Assembly (NCBI RefSeq): GCF_001625305.1 | Contig: NW_017804120.1 | Location: forward strand, 1,226,860 to 1,290,859 | From: Branchiostoma belcheri | Taxonomy: Eukaryota; Chordata; Leptocardii; Amphioxiformes; Branchiostomatidae | Reading direction: 5' to 3' | Length of the DNA stretch: 64,000 bases | Part shown: positions 1 to 11,813 of the stretch, piece by piece | Numbering within the stretch: position 1 is the first letter of the stretch | Layout: the number at the start of each line of letters is the position of its first letter | Position numbers and translations under genes: made by a program | The notes under the pieces: generated by a model | What the model was told of the DNA's origin: nothing | The model's database searches: none | Seen by the model: the letters and a program-made list of their open reading frames with translations, nothing else

Positions 1-5
1 AAACT

Positions 6-100
6 CTGGTCTTCCTCAGTAGACTGACCCATTGAGACTAGTCATGTGGCCTCTTTGAAGTGTGACGTCACCTCTGGGTCAGTCTACTGAGGAAGACCAG
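6..100. repeat. Short perfect inverted repeat (hairpin)
   Basis: Positions 6-31 and 75-100 are exact reverse complements (26 bp arms, about 43 bp loop). The loop holds a TGACGTCA palindrome. It is probably a small foldback element; no family is recognised. Confidence 0.7.
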
Positions 101-968
101 GGTGACTGGACGAAAGTTCTAGGTGAGAACATTTACCATTTTGTATTGGAACAAAAGTTTTACCTTTAAACATGTAACTACCAACACATATGGACTTTCG
201 TGGCGTATATGTATTGGTTAGGTGATGAACGTATATGTGTAGACGGAAATGATATCTCCTCACCTATTCGTTGGATACACGAATACTTGGTAGCCGGAAA
301 ATATACACATATACAGATAACCGACCAACGGGAACAGGCACGTGCCTGCAAAAATTATTCTTGCGTGTTTCCTCAGTTGGAAAGTAGTTTCTAAAACAAA
401 AGAGAGTTAACGCGTTATGTATTCTCAGGGGAGATAACCAATACAGTGTTCAAATAGGAAAATACATTAAAGAATGTTTCTATCTTAGAGACTACATGTT
501 ACAGAATAGTTAAACCTTTATTGTTTCCGCATACATATACTCTGTACGTAAGATGACGTTATTCACACGTGTATTTAGCTTTGTTAGATCTTTAGTTGTA
601 GAAGACCAATCAAAAGTCCCTGTACTTTTTTGTTGTATCAATAAAGAATCTATTTAATCTAATCAATCTGTTAATCTCATAACTAGGGTGGAAAATCCCT
701 ACAAGTACGTTTTTGCCAGGTGAGCTCCCCTAGCATCATTTGGCGAAGGTATGAGATCGTAGAATTCTAGTCAGTTATGTAACATAATATGCAATTATAG
801 TTACGTAACACAATTAGTCATGTATTGACCTAAGAAAATGTCCTATGGACAAAACATGACCTTCAAAGGCAAAAGCTAGCACAATTAACTGTAATTAACA
901 ATTAAATCTATGATGATTTGTAATATTTTGTCCCATAGATTTGTTCATGACCTACTGCTCTCAGTTGT

Positions 969-1311
969 TTGGAGTCCAGTTATGGAACTCTGTTCATGTT
1001 AGCTAAGTGTCGTGTTGCATACAATAATTGTTTTCGTATTGTCCTTACGTTGCCGAGAGGTTGTAGTGCTAGTTCAATGTTTGTACACCTCTCGACCGAA
1101 ACATTCGATGCTAGACGCAGGAAATTGTGTTATTCCTTCATTAATAGACTTTACGCCACCAACAATAGTATAATATGCTGTCTATTGAGGTCTGACTGTC
1201 AGTTCAGAAATACGTATTTTAAAAATGTGTATAAATTGTTGTATGTTTAGTGTTTCTGTGGTTTTATGTTTGTACTATGGGGATAACCTGAAATAAAGTC
1301 ATTCATTCATT
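969..1311 (+). mobile_element. 3' fragment of a CR1/L2-like non-LTR retrotransposon
   Basis: An open segment of 93 codons (969-1250) reads like the extreme C-terminus of a LINE reverse transcriptase: AYNNCFRIVL, then FDARRRKLCYSFINRL. It is followed by an AATAAA-containing tail ending in ATTC repeats at about 1292-1311, the usual 3' terminus of CR1/L2-type elements. No endonuclease or RT core is present upstream, so this is a 5'-truncated dead copy. The assignment rests on remembered family motifs. Confidence 0.55.
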
Positions 1312-1338
1312 ATAGATGTTACATCTGCATTTAGAATA

Positions 1339-1378
1339 CCCCCCCCCCCACACACACACACACAAACACACACCAACA
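1339..1378. repeat. Poly-C followed by CA microsatellite
   Basis: A run of C leads into CA dinucleotide repeats. Simple sequence only; the minus-strand ORF through it is an artefact. Confidence 0.8.
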
Positions 1379-2561
1379 AATTCAATAACACACTGACACG
1401 TGGCCTAGGCTGACTATCGGCAAGCTTAAGTGCTAATACGAGCCTTAGAGTGATCAAGAAAATTACTGCATGTATTGTTAAAAAGTCCAGTATGAAGTGC
1501 CAAACAAAGAGGAATGGTGTTATCTTTAACACGACAGCATAAAACATGGTTTAAAGACCAAGGACAGGTTGGTATCAGGTGGTTACAAGTACAGAAAGGG
1601 CATTAAATTCACTCACTGTGACCATGGATAAATTCTTACCTTTCCATATCCTTGTGTAGTGCCTTGGCATCATATTTTATGTATCCACATTCACTCAAGA
1701 CAGTTTTCAGCAGCAAATTCAGGATCTTGTTGGAACAGTATTAAACATAGCAAATTCTGCTGTCTTGTGGTCGAAAAGTTTGTCCTTGGTCCTTCTTGAC
1801 ATTCGTTTCTGTCGTAATAACCTCGTGCGAACGTCATACGACAACAAATACTGCACGGCGTATGCGACGTATATACACTAAATCTGTGACGCGCCTTATT
1901 TTGGTAAGGTTAGATGTTTGTATAATACGTGACAAAAACAAAACGCCCAACAGTTTGACCTTTCTGGGCCAATGCGCAAGGTAATTGTATGTTCCTTTTT
2001 TTTTAAATATCTTTGCAAGCTTATCAGGGCACAAAATATGAACTACAAGACTACAGAGGTTAGATATGTTAACGAAATATGACTATATTAATCATATAGT
2101 GTTCATACATATTTTTTCATCAAATTCATGACAGAAGAAATATCAGTAATTTATCTGTGGGGTCATGGCCCAAACATGCATTATGCTAGCTAGCATGGTA
2201 AATGGTGGAAGAGCAAGTCCGTCTACTTTTTTGGCGGCGCCTCAGGGGGTAGTCCATTTGAGTGTTTTTAACAGTTGGATCAACTACTTAGTATGGCGGC
2301 CGTGTGCCCGAAACCTGAGCTCTGTCAAAATTTGTCGTTTAATAGAATTCCGGTCAATAGGAAGAATCAAAATTACGACTTATTCCTCGGCTTAAGGCCA
2401 GTTAGGTTTCATACGTATCACTGAACGTATGTACAGCGTTGGCGTAGGTCAATGTTGTTGTTTTTTTTGCTCCCACGATTTTAGATGGTTCGTGTCTACC
2501 ATGTATTCTGATAGGAACGGAGGTCTCACAACATATACACATAGAATAGCCTGGTCATTCA

Positions 2562-2860
2562 GTCTCACTGGACAAAGTAAGAATCCTGGACTCAGAACCG
2601 GATTTCTTTGCACGAGGGATTAAAGAGGCCATCTATATCAGGGCATTACAACCATCCCTCAACAGAGACGGGGGGCGCCACAGACTTTCTGCCACCTATG
2701 ATCCACTGCTCACGGAGTCACGTGTGTTATCTGCGTGACGTCACAGAAGCGGTGGATTGTTCATTTCTCGACAAAGACTGGAGTGGTACAGTCGAAAATT
2801 TGGGTGAGTCCAATTTCTTGTGTTGGAATTTACAGTTCAAGCTTGCTGCATAAGGAACGT
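2562..2860 (+). mobile_element. Penelope-like retroelement, C-terminal GIY-YIG fragment
   Basis: Frame from 2562 reads a charged stretch, then GIKEAIYIRALQPSLNRDGG, and stops at 2735. This matches the end of the GIY-YIG endonuclease region of Penelope-like elements as I remember it. The stop overlaps a TGACGTCAC palindrome. A second copy, about 90% identical by eye and extending beyond the stop, lies on the minus strand at 23345-23605. Reverse transcriptase is absent, so this is a dead fragment. The family call is from recall of the motif; a generic LINE origin is possible. Confidence 0.55.
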
Positions 2861-3511
2861 TTTCTGTTGTGACTTGGGAGATGCTTGTTATTTGGAAAAG
2901 GGCAAACCCGTAGTATTCATAGAACAGTTCGACTTTGATTGCATATCAATAAAATGACTCGTAAACTAAGAATTATAGTTATTCTAGGTTTCTCTTTATT
3001 TTTTGCATCATTATTTTGCATCGCTTAACACCAGCATCAACCGTATGACTATTTCCTTCGACTTAATTATTTACCAATATGTCATCATTATCATCCAAAA
3101 ACAACTTTACCTTAACACTTATCTATTCTTGCAAAGGCTTTTGCATAATATGTCAGTATACCAAGTAAAATACACCATTATTCCAGTAACATACTGAAGC
3201 TTAAACATTTGACCAAGCGCTCTAATTTAGAAAGATTTGGAAATATTTTATGTGTACGTTTTCGTGTTTGAGGCTCTTGCATAAAGAACATAATAATGTA
3301 AAAAGTAAAGTTTATTAGAGGAATGCTGCATAAACGTAGTACATTTTAGCTGATAATGTTTTTCACTTTGACGCGTTTGTATTTTTCCCATTCACCAGTT
3401 TCCCATCCCCAGAATGCAACGCGAAAACAGGGGTCTAACATAGATAATAATGTCAAATTTGTGACCTTCCCATGGTATGGCTCATAGTATAAATATAGCT
3501 GGCCGAATTGT

Positions 3512-3600
3512 TCAGACAGGATTTTCATACATTTCTTTCTTAATTGGATCTGTCACTGGAATGTTTGCCATAAGAAACAGGAAAATTAGACATACAGTTT
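3512..3600 (-). pseudogene. Highly decayed copy of the ACSL terminal exon
   Basis: On the minus strand this matches the end of the ACSL last exon (4336-4390) with many substitutions and small indels. It also shares flanking sequence (AAAATTARACATACA) with the second decayed copy at 3950-4050. No usable reading frame remains. Confidence 0.5.
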
Positions 3601-3949
3601 TCATTTATTAAACGCACCCAATGCAATTTCAGGGAGGCAGAACACATATTATGGACGTGGAAATCTGTCATTTCTTAACACATTTTCTTCTTAGTCATAA
3701 GCGTAGCGTATTTCATATTTGAAGTGTTTGAGATAGTCCCAAAACAAGCTACGCGAGGAGTACCTTTATTTTTGAGTACACCAATAAATATCTACAACCA
3801 GCCTACTATACCAAACGGCAACCATTTTCGATAAGTGGCATTTTTTCGCAAATTGACTTTGAAAGTCCAGTCTTACTGCCATGAAATCGCTTTGGGTGCC
3901 TTTCAGCTCTTGGTATACCGGTAATGGGCACATCAACGTATGTAGTATT

Positions 3950-4050
3950 CAGGCAAGATTTTGGTACATTTTTTTTAAAATCTGTGACTGGAATGTATAG
4001 CACAGAGCGGTACGTATAGACATGGATGGGAAAATTAAACATACACTTGT
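3950..4050 (-). pseudogene. Decayed duplicate of the ACSL terminal exon
   Basis: Minus-strand translation ends TFQSQILKKMYQNLA, against [14 protein letters not shown] in the intact terminal exon at 4336-4473. The shared stretch includes the stop codon context. An expanded T run and substitutions break homology upstream. It lies about 390 bp downstream of the real stop in gene orientation, so it is either transcribed 3' UTR or an abandoned alternative last exon. Confidence 0.65.
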
Positions 4051-4054
4051 GTTT

Positions 4055-4246
4055 CTAGTGAATTCTTTCATCAGTGACAACTTTGGAAGGATAAGGATAC
4101 TAACCTCCAAATTTTCGATGGCTATCAGTCCATCTTGTTCACGGAGTGGCCTAATCTCGCGAGAGCGCGAGACTAGGCCCGAGACTTGCATCGGAGGTTA
4201 GTATCCTTATTCTTCCAAAGTTGTCACTGATGAAAGAATTCACTAG
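4055..4246. mobile_element. Foldback element (MITE-like)
   Basis: Arms 4055-4108 and 4193-4246 are near-perfect reverse complements beginning CTAGTGAATTC. The loop contains a second palindrome built around CTCGCGAGAGCGCGAG. It lies just downstream of the ACSL stop, next to the decayed exon copy. It has no coding capacity. Confidence 0.7.
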
Positions 4247-4335
4247 GAACTGTATCTATACGTGACAAATCAATCTCTTCAACACTTGTGTTTGTTTATA
4301 GACACAATAACCTATACCATGTTGACTGGATTCTT

Positions 4336-7300
4336 TCAGGCAAGATTTTGGTACATTTCGTCGATCTGTGACTGGAATGTTGACTTCAGGGCGGACCGTT
4401 TAGACTTGAAGGTCGGGGTGAGCAGGCCGTTCTCCAGGCTGAAGAGCTCAGGATGCAGGTGAACGGCCTTTACCTGGAAAGAAAAAAAACGGTTATTACA
4501 TATTAAGTAGGTGACTATTTCTTGTTGACGGCGGACGATATAGACTACAGTGCACCTTTGACCCACCTATGACGTCACGTTTCTTGAAAGTCTATGTATG
4601 TATTTAGTGGTCCAGATACCCAATCTCAATGACAACCAAAAACAGCGGAAAATTTGTATAGGACGGGGGGCGATACAGACTACAAACGACCTTTGACCAT
4701 TGCTGACGTCACACGTGCATGGTGGAGTCACGTGTCCCGAGTAGGAAAGCCGAAGAGGACGGAGTACTACGTAATTCGATCGGAAATTACGTGGAGTCCA
4801 TCTTTTTAGATTGGAGAACAGTTCAAATTGTAACGGTTTTTTTCTTTGTGATGGATCAAACAACTTTTCATAATTTTTCCACCAACGAAAATTTCCTCAC
4901 CTGCTCGAATGAATGAAGGCCACGTTGTCTCCCCAAACTGGTTACCTCTTCTAGAATGGCGTCCTTCACAGTCTGACGTAAAACAAAAAATAGCGTCCAG
5001 TGGAACAATACATTTCATATGAAAAACATATTAACTGTATTTCGCATATTCACATCGTCATCAAAGCTACCATTCTATATATCTGATTTCATAATCAATG
5101 AAAGGATTGAAAAATGAAATGGTGTGTGCATAATATTACAATCACCTTATTCATGCACAACTCTTGCATGGTGCCCTTCAGGTTCAGATTGTTCTTGGCC
5201 CAACCTGGCAACACCTCAGGATCGGGGACAAAAACTCCAACACACGATGCCTGGCAAAAAAACAAAGAAAAAAGGCAAGTGGCCGTTTTAACCAGCCTTC
5301 TTAAAATGTAATGCAATATTTGAATACTCGTATTTTTTTTTATTTACTTAAGTTTTATCCTTGTTATCACAACACAGCAATAAGTTGTCTTACTTGAATG
5401 ACAAATATGATAAGCGATAAAAAACGTTCAGTAGACTTAATAAGAAAATGCACAGTCGCGAAACAAAATACAAGTTTCATACATATATTTTTTTTGGCTA
5501 TAAAAACAGATATCAAGATTGAATGTAAAAAAAATCCAGGAAACATTGTTCTTCATTCGACATTTGATATCATGTTTATTATTTACTGTGTCAAGATACT
5601 AGTAATATATATCATCATCTAACCCTCAAGCTCTCTCCATGAACAACAAAATAATGAGACATGACACCCCCAGGTTGCGGTCGTACGAAAATATTAAGAC
5701 AATCGTGCAACAATTGTGCGACTAAGTGATGGAGCCCTTACCTTGAGGCTCTCTCCGTGAACGAAAGCCTGTGCCACCAGTGGGCTGCTGGTGTAGATAC
5801 TCTCCACTTTCTCCGGAGCGATGTACTCTCCCTGGTATCGGTACAAAAACACAACTTATACAGTTAAAACTCCCCTTAGATTCATTCAATTCAAAGCCTT
5901 TATCTATTATCGATAGCTTTTTAAGATAAAGTGGTGCTCATATGGACAGAGAGGTAAAAATTGAAAGTATTAACAGTACAATAAATGGACTGAATTTAAG
6001 TAGTTTTACCTGTGCAAGCTTGAAAATGTGCTTCTTTCTGTCAATGATCTTGAGAACGCCGTTCTAAAACAATATACAAATAAAAACAACTGATAAAACA
6101 CAATTCTACCAAGAACTGAAAACTTAACTGAAAAAATGTACTCATGTCAAACAGAACATAAATGGACATGATAAACGAATTAAAAAGAATGAAAAAACGT
6201 GAACTTAATTTTAAAATGAATGAAAAACGAATGAATACCGGCAGCCACTCCCCCACGTCTCCTGTGTGCAACCAGCCGTCCTCATCAAGCGCTTCTGCTG
6301 TTCTCTCGGGGGCCTTGTAATATCCCTTCATGATGTTCGGACCCTTGGCGCAAACCTGTTACCATGGTAACAATATTCAATAGGCAGAAACACCAGTTCT
6401 CTTTTCTTTTGATTTTTATTGCCAAAATCCTAACACAAGCTAAAAAATTCTTTCCAAAAGTCATTTTCAAATAATTAATATGACACCTAACAAAAATGTT
6501 TTTTATTCTTTTTCTTTTATGTTTTAACTTTGACTGAAATTGATCTTTATCTAAAAAAAGAGATCCTTACCTCCCCTTGGTTGTTCCTAGTGTAGTAGTC
6601 CATTTCCGGAATGTCCACAAGCTTTATAAGGTTGCAGGTCAGTGGAGAACCAACGTGACCTGAAAAGTCCATATGAAAATGATTATGCACAAACTGTATC
6701 GTTTAGCTATACTATAATAATTAGTCATTATTGGGATTTAGATTCTCTGTCATCAAGAAAAGTTCATTTTTATATGTAAAACTGACATGCAGCATAAGGT
6801 ACCGCTTGATGTACATTTTGTATTTCTGCAAGGAGGTTAAAAGAAAATTCAGGATGTCTCACCGGTACTGTGATCTCCAGGTGTGGAAAAGGAAACTCCA
6901 GCATTCGCCTCTGTTTGTCCATATCCTTCATAGACCTGGCGAATAAAAGGTAGAGTATTTGTTTGTTTTGTTTGCTATTATCAGTTTACTACTCTGTTAC
7001 TTAAAAGAACAAGTTATCTCTATGTTTGTTCCATGACATGTAGTTGTAGCTGGTCGATGTAACTCCTTGACAAACATGTTATTTATTACATCAGACCATC
7101 AAACTTCATTAAACTTCATTGACCTAGGACGGGGGCCGATACAGACTTCTGACGACCTTTGACCCATTGCTCACATTTCATTGCTGGGGGGGGGGCAAGT
7201 GTCCTGAGCAATCGGGTACTCAGTTGTCCAGACGAGGATCAGAGAACTGGTCGAAGACTCGTTGAGCCTGTTCTTTTTGTGTTTAAACAAACTTTTTAAG

Positions 7301-10300
7301 TTAAATCCTTCTAAAAATACAAAAACCGCAAGGCCTACCGCACAACCCAGCGCCGCCCTCAGGAAAGTTATAGCCGTCTCCGACAGAGGAGCTGATCCAG
7401 TGATCAGGCACCTCACACGACCTCCCAGCAGATTCTACGGAAAGAAGGTACGTTTATTCATTTATCTAACTCAAGCACCCATTATTTGCCTATATTTACA
7501 GAGAGTGCAAAACATACACGGTATGAACATCAATATTTCGAACATAATTGAGGCAAATATATTTTAGCAATCAAAATTGTGGTCAGTTCAACGAAGGACT
7601 TACTTGTACTTTGCCAAAGATCAAGGTATCCCAAATACTGTCACGTCGGACAATCCCTCTGAAAGAAAAAGAGTGGCATTTAGATTGTTGATTTTAGTGA
7701 TTGTCTACTAGGGCAAACCTGAATTTGTTCACTACAATGTCCTTCTGAACATAATTATGTCAGTGTTACCTTTTCACTTCCGCACATTTGCTCCTCAGGG
7801 CGATTTCCAGAAGTTTCTTCTTGATAGCGCTACCTTGTACTCCGGCGTGGACCTGAGAAAAATATCAGACCCAATCAGATGTTAAAGTCAAACCTTGCAT
7901 GCTGAGAGGTTGTCGTAGTAACTAGCTGCACGGGTGGACAAACTCCCTTCAACAGCCTAAGCCTGTCTAGAAACAATTTAGACTGCCAACTTGATCTTAA
8001 TGACAATCTGCGGTTCCCAAATGCGAACCCCCTCCTGAAACTCTACTGCATTCAGATCCCTAAACGTATGAATGCACAAGCAAATACACACAAAACGATA
8101 CCTCGAAATGAAACGACTAATGTTCAAGATATCACCTTGTCATATATCCTATTCAGAAGCCGTGGGACAGACGGGAAGATGGTAGGCCGGAGTACCCGGA
8201 AGTCGTCAAGCAGTTTCTTTACGTCACCACCAAAGAATCCGATCTGAACACCCGTCATGAAGAACATTACCTGCAAACAACAACAGAAAAATGCATTGTC
8301 CTCGAGCCTCCTTGATTAATTTGTCAAAGAAAAATGGCGAATTAAACCGATGAGATTGCTAGAAAATGAGGGTACATTTGCCTTTCTTGTTATGATTTCA
8401 TTTAATAGTATTTGCATTTGATACATTGTGTACAATTGGATGAAAGTGTTATTGCAATACTTACGTGCAATGATCTCTCAAACTGGTGTGGAAGAGGCAA
8501 GTAGGAAACATGCATGTCATCAGGTCCCAGGCACAGGTATCCCTGAAAGACATGAGTGTACAGAAATTTAAAAGTTTTTTTAATTCAATATTACATTTCT
8601 TACTTCAGTAATCCTTTGCTAATTATTTGCAATTAGAAACCCTCTCATAGAGTGCTCTTAGGTTTAAAAAATATAGACACTAAACTCGCGTTGTATTAGT
8701 ATAATCAAAGATGGCGACTAACAGTTTCAATGACGTCATCAAATATGGCGGCAACAAATGGCTTTCCATGCGCAAATAATCAAAGTAACCAACCTCTACG
8801 TGTTTCAGCACGGCACTGATGTTTGTGATGATGTTCCTGTGAGTCAGCATCACACCTTTGGGAACTCCTGCAAAGAATTGGAGACAACTGGTGAGGAAAA
8901 TAATCTGTGCAAACTCAATGATTTTGTGTCAAGTGATCATTGGTTGTGTCTGTCCTTGGTGCTAAAATGACAGTCCTTTCAGATTTACTATTGTTGTACT
9001 AATATATAAAATAACTTGTGTCTGTTGTTGTTTACAACTTGTCAAAACTGTTGTGATTTATAGCTAGAAGCAGTACGTTTGTTAAAAAATGGTAACTCCG
9101 TACCTCTTCCTTCCTAGCATTCTGTTTTTCAAGCACAGATTGTAAATTTTCATGGCCGACGCAGAATACATTAAGGTGTCCTCCCTGGCTAATTTGGCAT
9201 TTTAACTTTCCATCGTTTTCTCACAAAGAAATTTAGAAAGGACTGTAGTTGTACTGAATATTGATACCTGGGTACAACAGGGTTATGAATATGATTTTAT
9301 GGACCATATGGATGACGTCATCATATTTTATTGCCCCAAATGTAATTATCTTTAAATTTATAATATAGCACTTTGGTACAAGTAACTGAAATAAAAATAT
9401 GATTTTCATGTGCATAATGGTCAAAGCTACAAACGTACGTTTGCACAAATTGATATCTACTAATTACCCGTAGTTATTAGAGAATAACTAGATTTTAATT
9501 AGGCAATTAGATTATTCTCTAATAACTACGGATCTTTGTGAGAAAACGATGGAAACTTAAAATGCCAAATTAGCCGGGGAGGACACCTTAAGCTTCACTA
9601 AAGTATAACTACAGTGCACGTGCTTTATTCAGTTGTTAACTTCTAAAATGTTTTTGATTGCAACGGTTTTTACTACCAACCTGTAGTGCCGCTGGTGTAG
9701 CAAATCGTCAACAAGTCTTCTGGACGAGGAGGCTAAGAAAAAAGGTAAGGATTTATATCTTAAAACATAAGATCTAATCACTTTTTCTGAAGAAACTAAA
9801 CAAGTCGACAATTCCATTACATACTAGTTTGGTCTGACTTAGACAGTTCAACGGTCCAGTAGATTTAAATATGCTCACATGACAACAATAGACCAACTAC
9901 AAGTACTCGCCTACTTGTGCATTTTGAATTTACGCCATCTTGTTCCTTAAAGATATTTTGCAAGTTTGACTTTATTGAGGATAACTTTGCTCCCAACCAG
10001 TGTACATGTCTGTATATCTGGTACAACTACGAAATAAACAAGTGCTAAAAAATTAACTTACAACAGCATCATGTGGGTTTTTCCTTCCTGCTTCCTGTTG
10101 AAGATGAAAAGAGTTATTTCATAAAATGATAAATTTCTAACAATTTCAAATTTCTAACATTTCTTTCAATTTCAAATTTCTAACAAATAACGAATTCAAA
10201 CCGACATAAACTTCACATCATTGCCGTTACACTTTTGAATGTACATTTATCACTGATTTGCTAACGTACCTCCACGTCATCAAACGTCATTATCTCAACA

Positions 10301-11771
10301 CCCAATGAGGTGGCTCGTTTCTTGAGTTCATCAGTGATCTTCTCCATGAGCACGATTCTCTTGACCGTGGACAGGTCCTGGACATTGTCGAGAATGGAGG
10401 ACACCTTCTTCTCCACGTCACACACAATGGTGTGGAGATTCGCTGGAAGAGAACGTCGATCATTTGGAACAAAAAATGTAGCGTTTTCATTTCAAATTTT
10501 ATATTTGAAAATATGATTCTTAGCCTAGATGCCTGTTTTTAATTGGGGTATAACAAAATCAAAAAAAAAAGAGGGAAAACTAGACAAGAGAGACAGGAGG
10601 TTTCTTAACTATTTTCTTAGCCTAGATGTCTGCCATTTTAGATTTGGTATGCTCTTTCTTGAAGCGACTGAGCCCGTGTTAAAGCTGAAAATGCTGATTC
10701 TTTTAGCCTGAAGTACAGCCTTTTTAAGTTATCCGAGTATTCTTTAGCAGTTCATCACTTTGACTGTAAGCACCACATGGCAAAATATACCAAAACTACA
10801 GTACGGAAACATGGTATCTAAAAAAAGATACATCACTTTCTTTCTTGTGACTTTGCTGCGTTTAGCAAATTATACCGTTGTACAAAGTAAGTTATTGTGT
10901 GATACATATACCTACCAGTGCCTATGATTTATTTACCACTTATAAACTTATGCTCCTTTTGATATTGATGATAATCCTCACCCTGTTCTATGACAAATTT
11001 GATGGCCTGTGGTCCCAGTGTGTCGTACAGAGGAACAACCACCATGGAGAACGCACTGCACGCCTGCTCAGCTATCACCCACTGAAACACAAAACCTTTG
11101 GATGTCATCCACACCTGGGTACACCAACCGTTGCCGCGACGGGGGACGGCACAGGCTTCTTTTACTCACTGATGACGTCACTTGAGGGCTCGAGACTGGT
11201 CATTGTGACGTTCAGACAGCCGAAAATACGTTAGTTATTTTTGTTGTGTTGTATGACAATTTATTTCAGGAACAACACCATGATCTCTACACCACCTTCA
11301 TTGACTTAACAAAGTTAAGGCCAATTTAGTTCGAGACAAAATAACACTGAACTGATGTTAATTGTTACGCACTCTAGATTGAATTAGGTCAAATTGAAGT
11401 GTAAATTGAAGAGAAAGCTGTAAAATTTTCTGACTTAACATAAAGGTGTTTAAAGAAAAGGATATTTTGCTGACCTCTGGTCGATTCTGTGAGAAGATCC
11501 CGACAAAGGTGTCTTGACCGGGGGACAGGCCTTTCTCCAGCAGACCCGAGCCGAAACGGAGGGCGCTCTCGTGCACCTAAACCACAGAAAATTAGCATGT
11601 CCACAATATGGCAAAACCAAAAATTCCGCTGCAGTACCATAACAAGTAGCCAGGGGTTAAAAATCTAATCATTTCGAGGTTTTATAAAGACCTTATATAT
11701 ATAGACCCACCTACTACATTAATATCAAGACAAACCGTCTAAGCCTTCTCGAGATATCGTCTTGACAGACA

Positions 11772-11813
<42 letters not shown>

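Noticed and set aside
10310-11234. Plus-strand ORFs over ACSL exons 5-6
   Set aside because: Shadows of minus-strand exons whose splice phases and protein match ACSL throughout.
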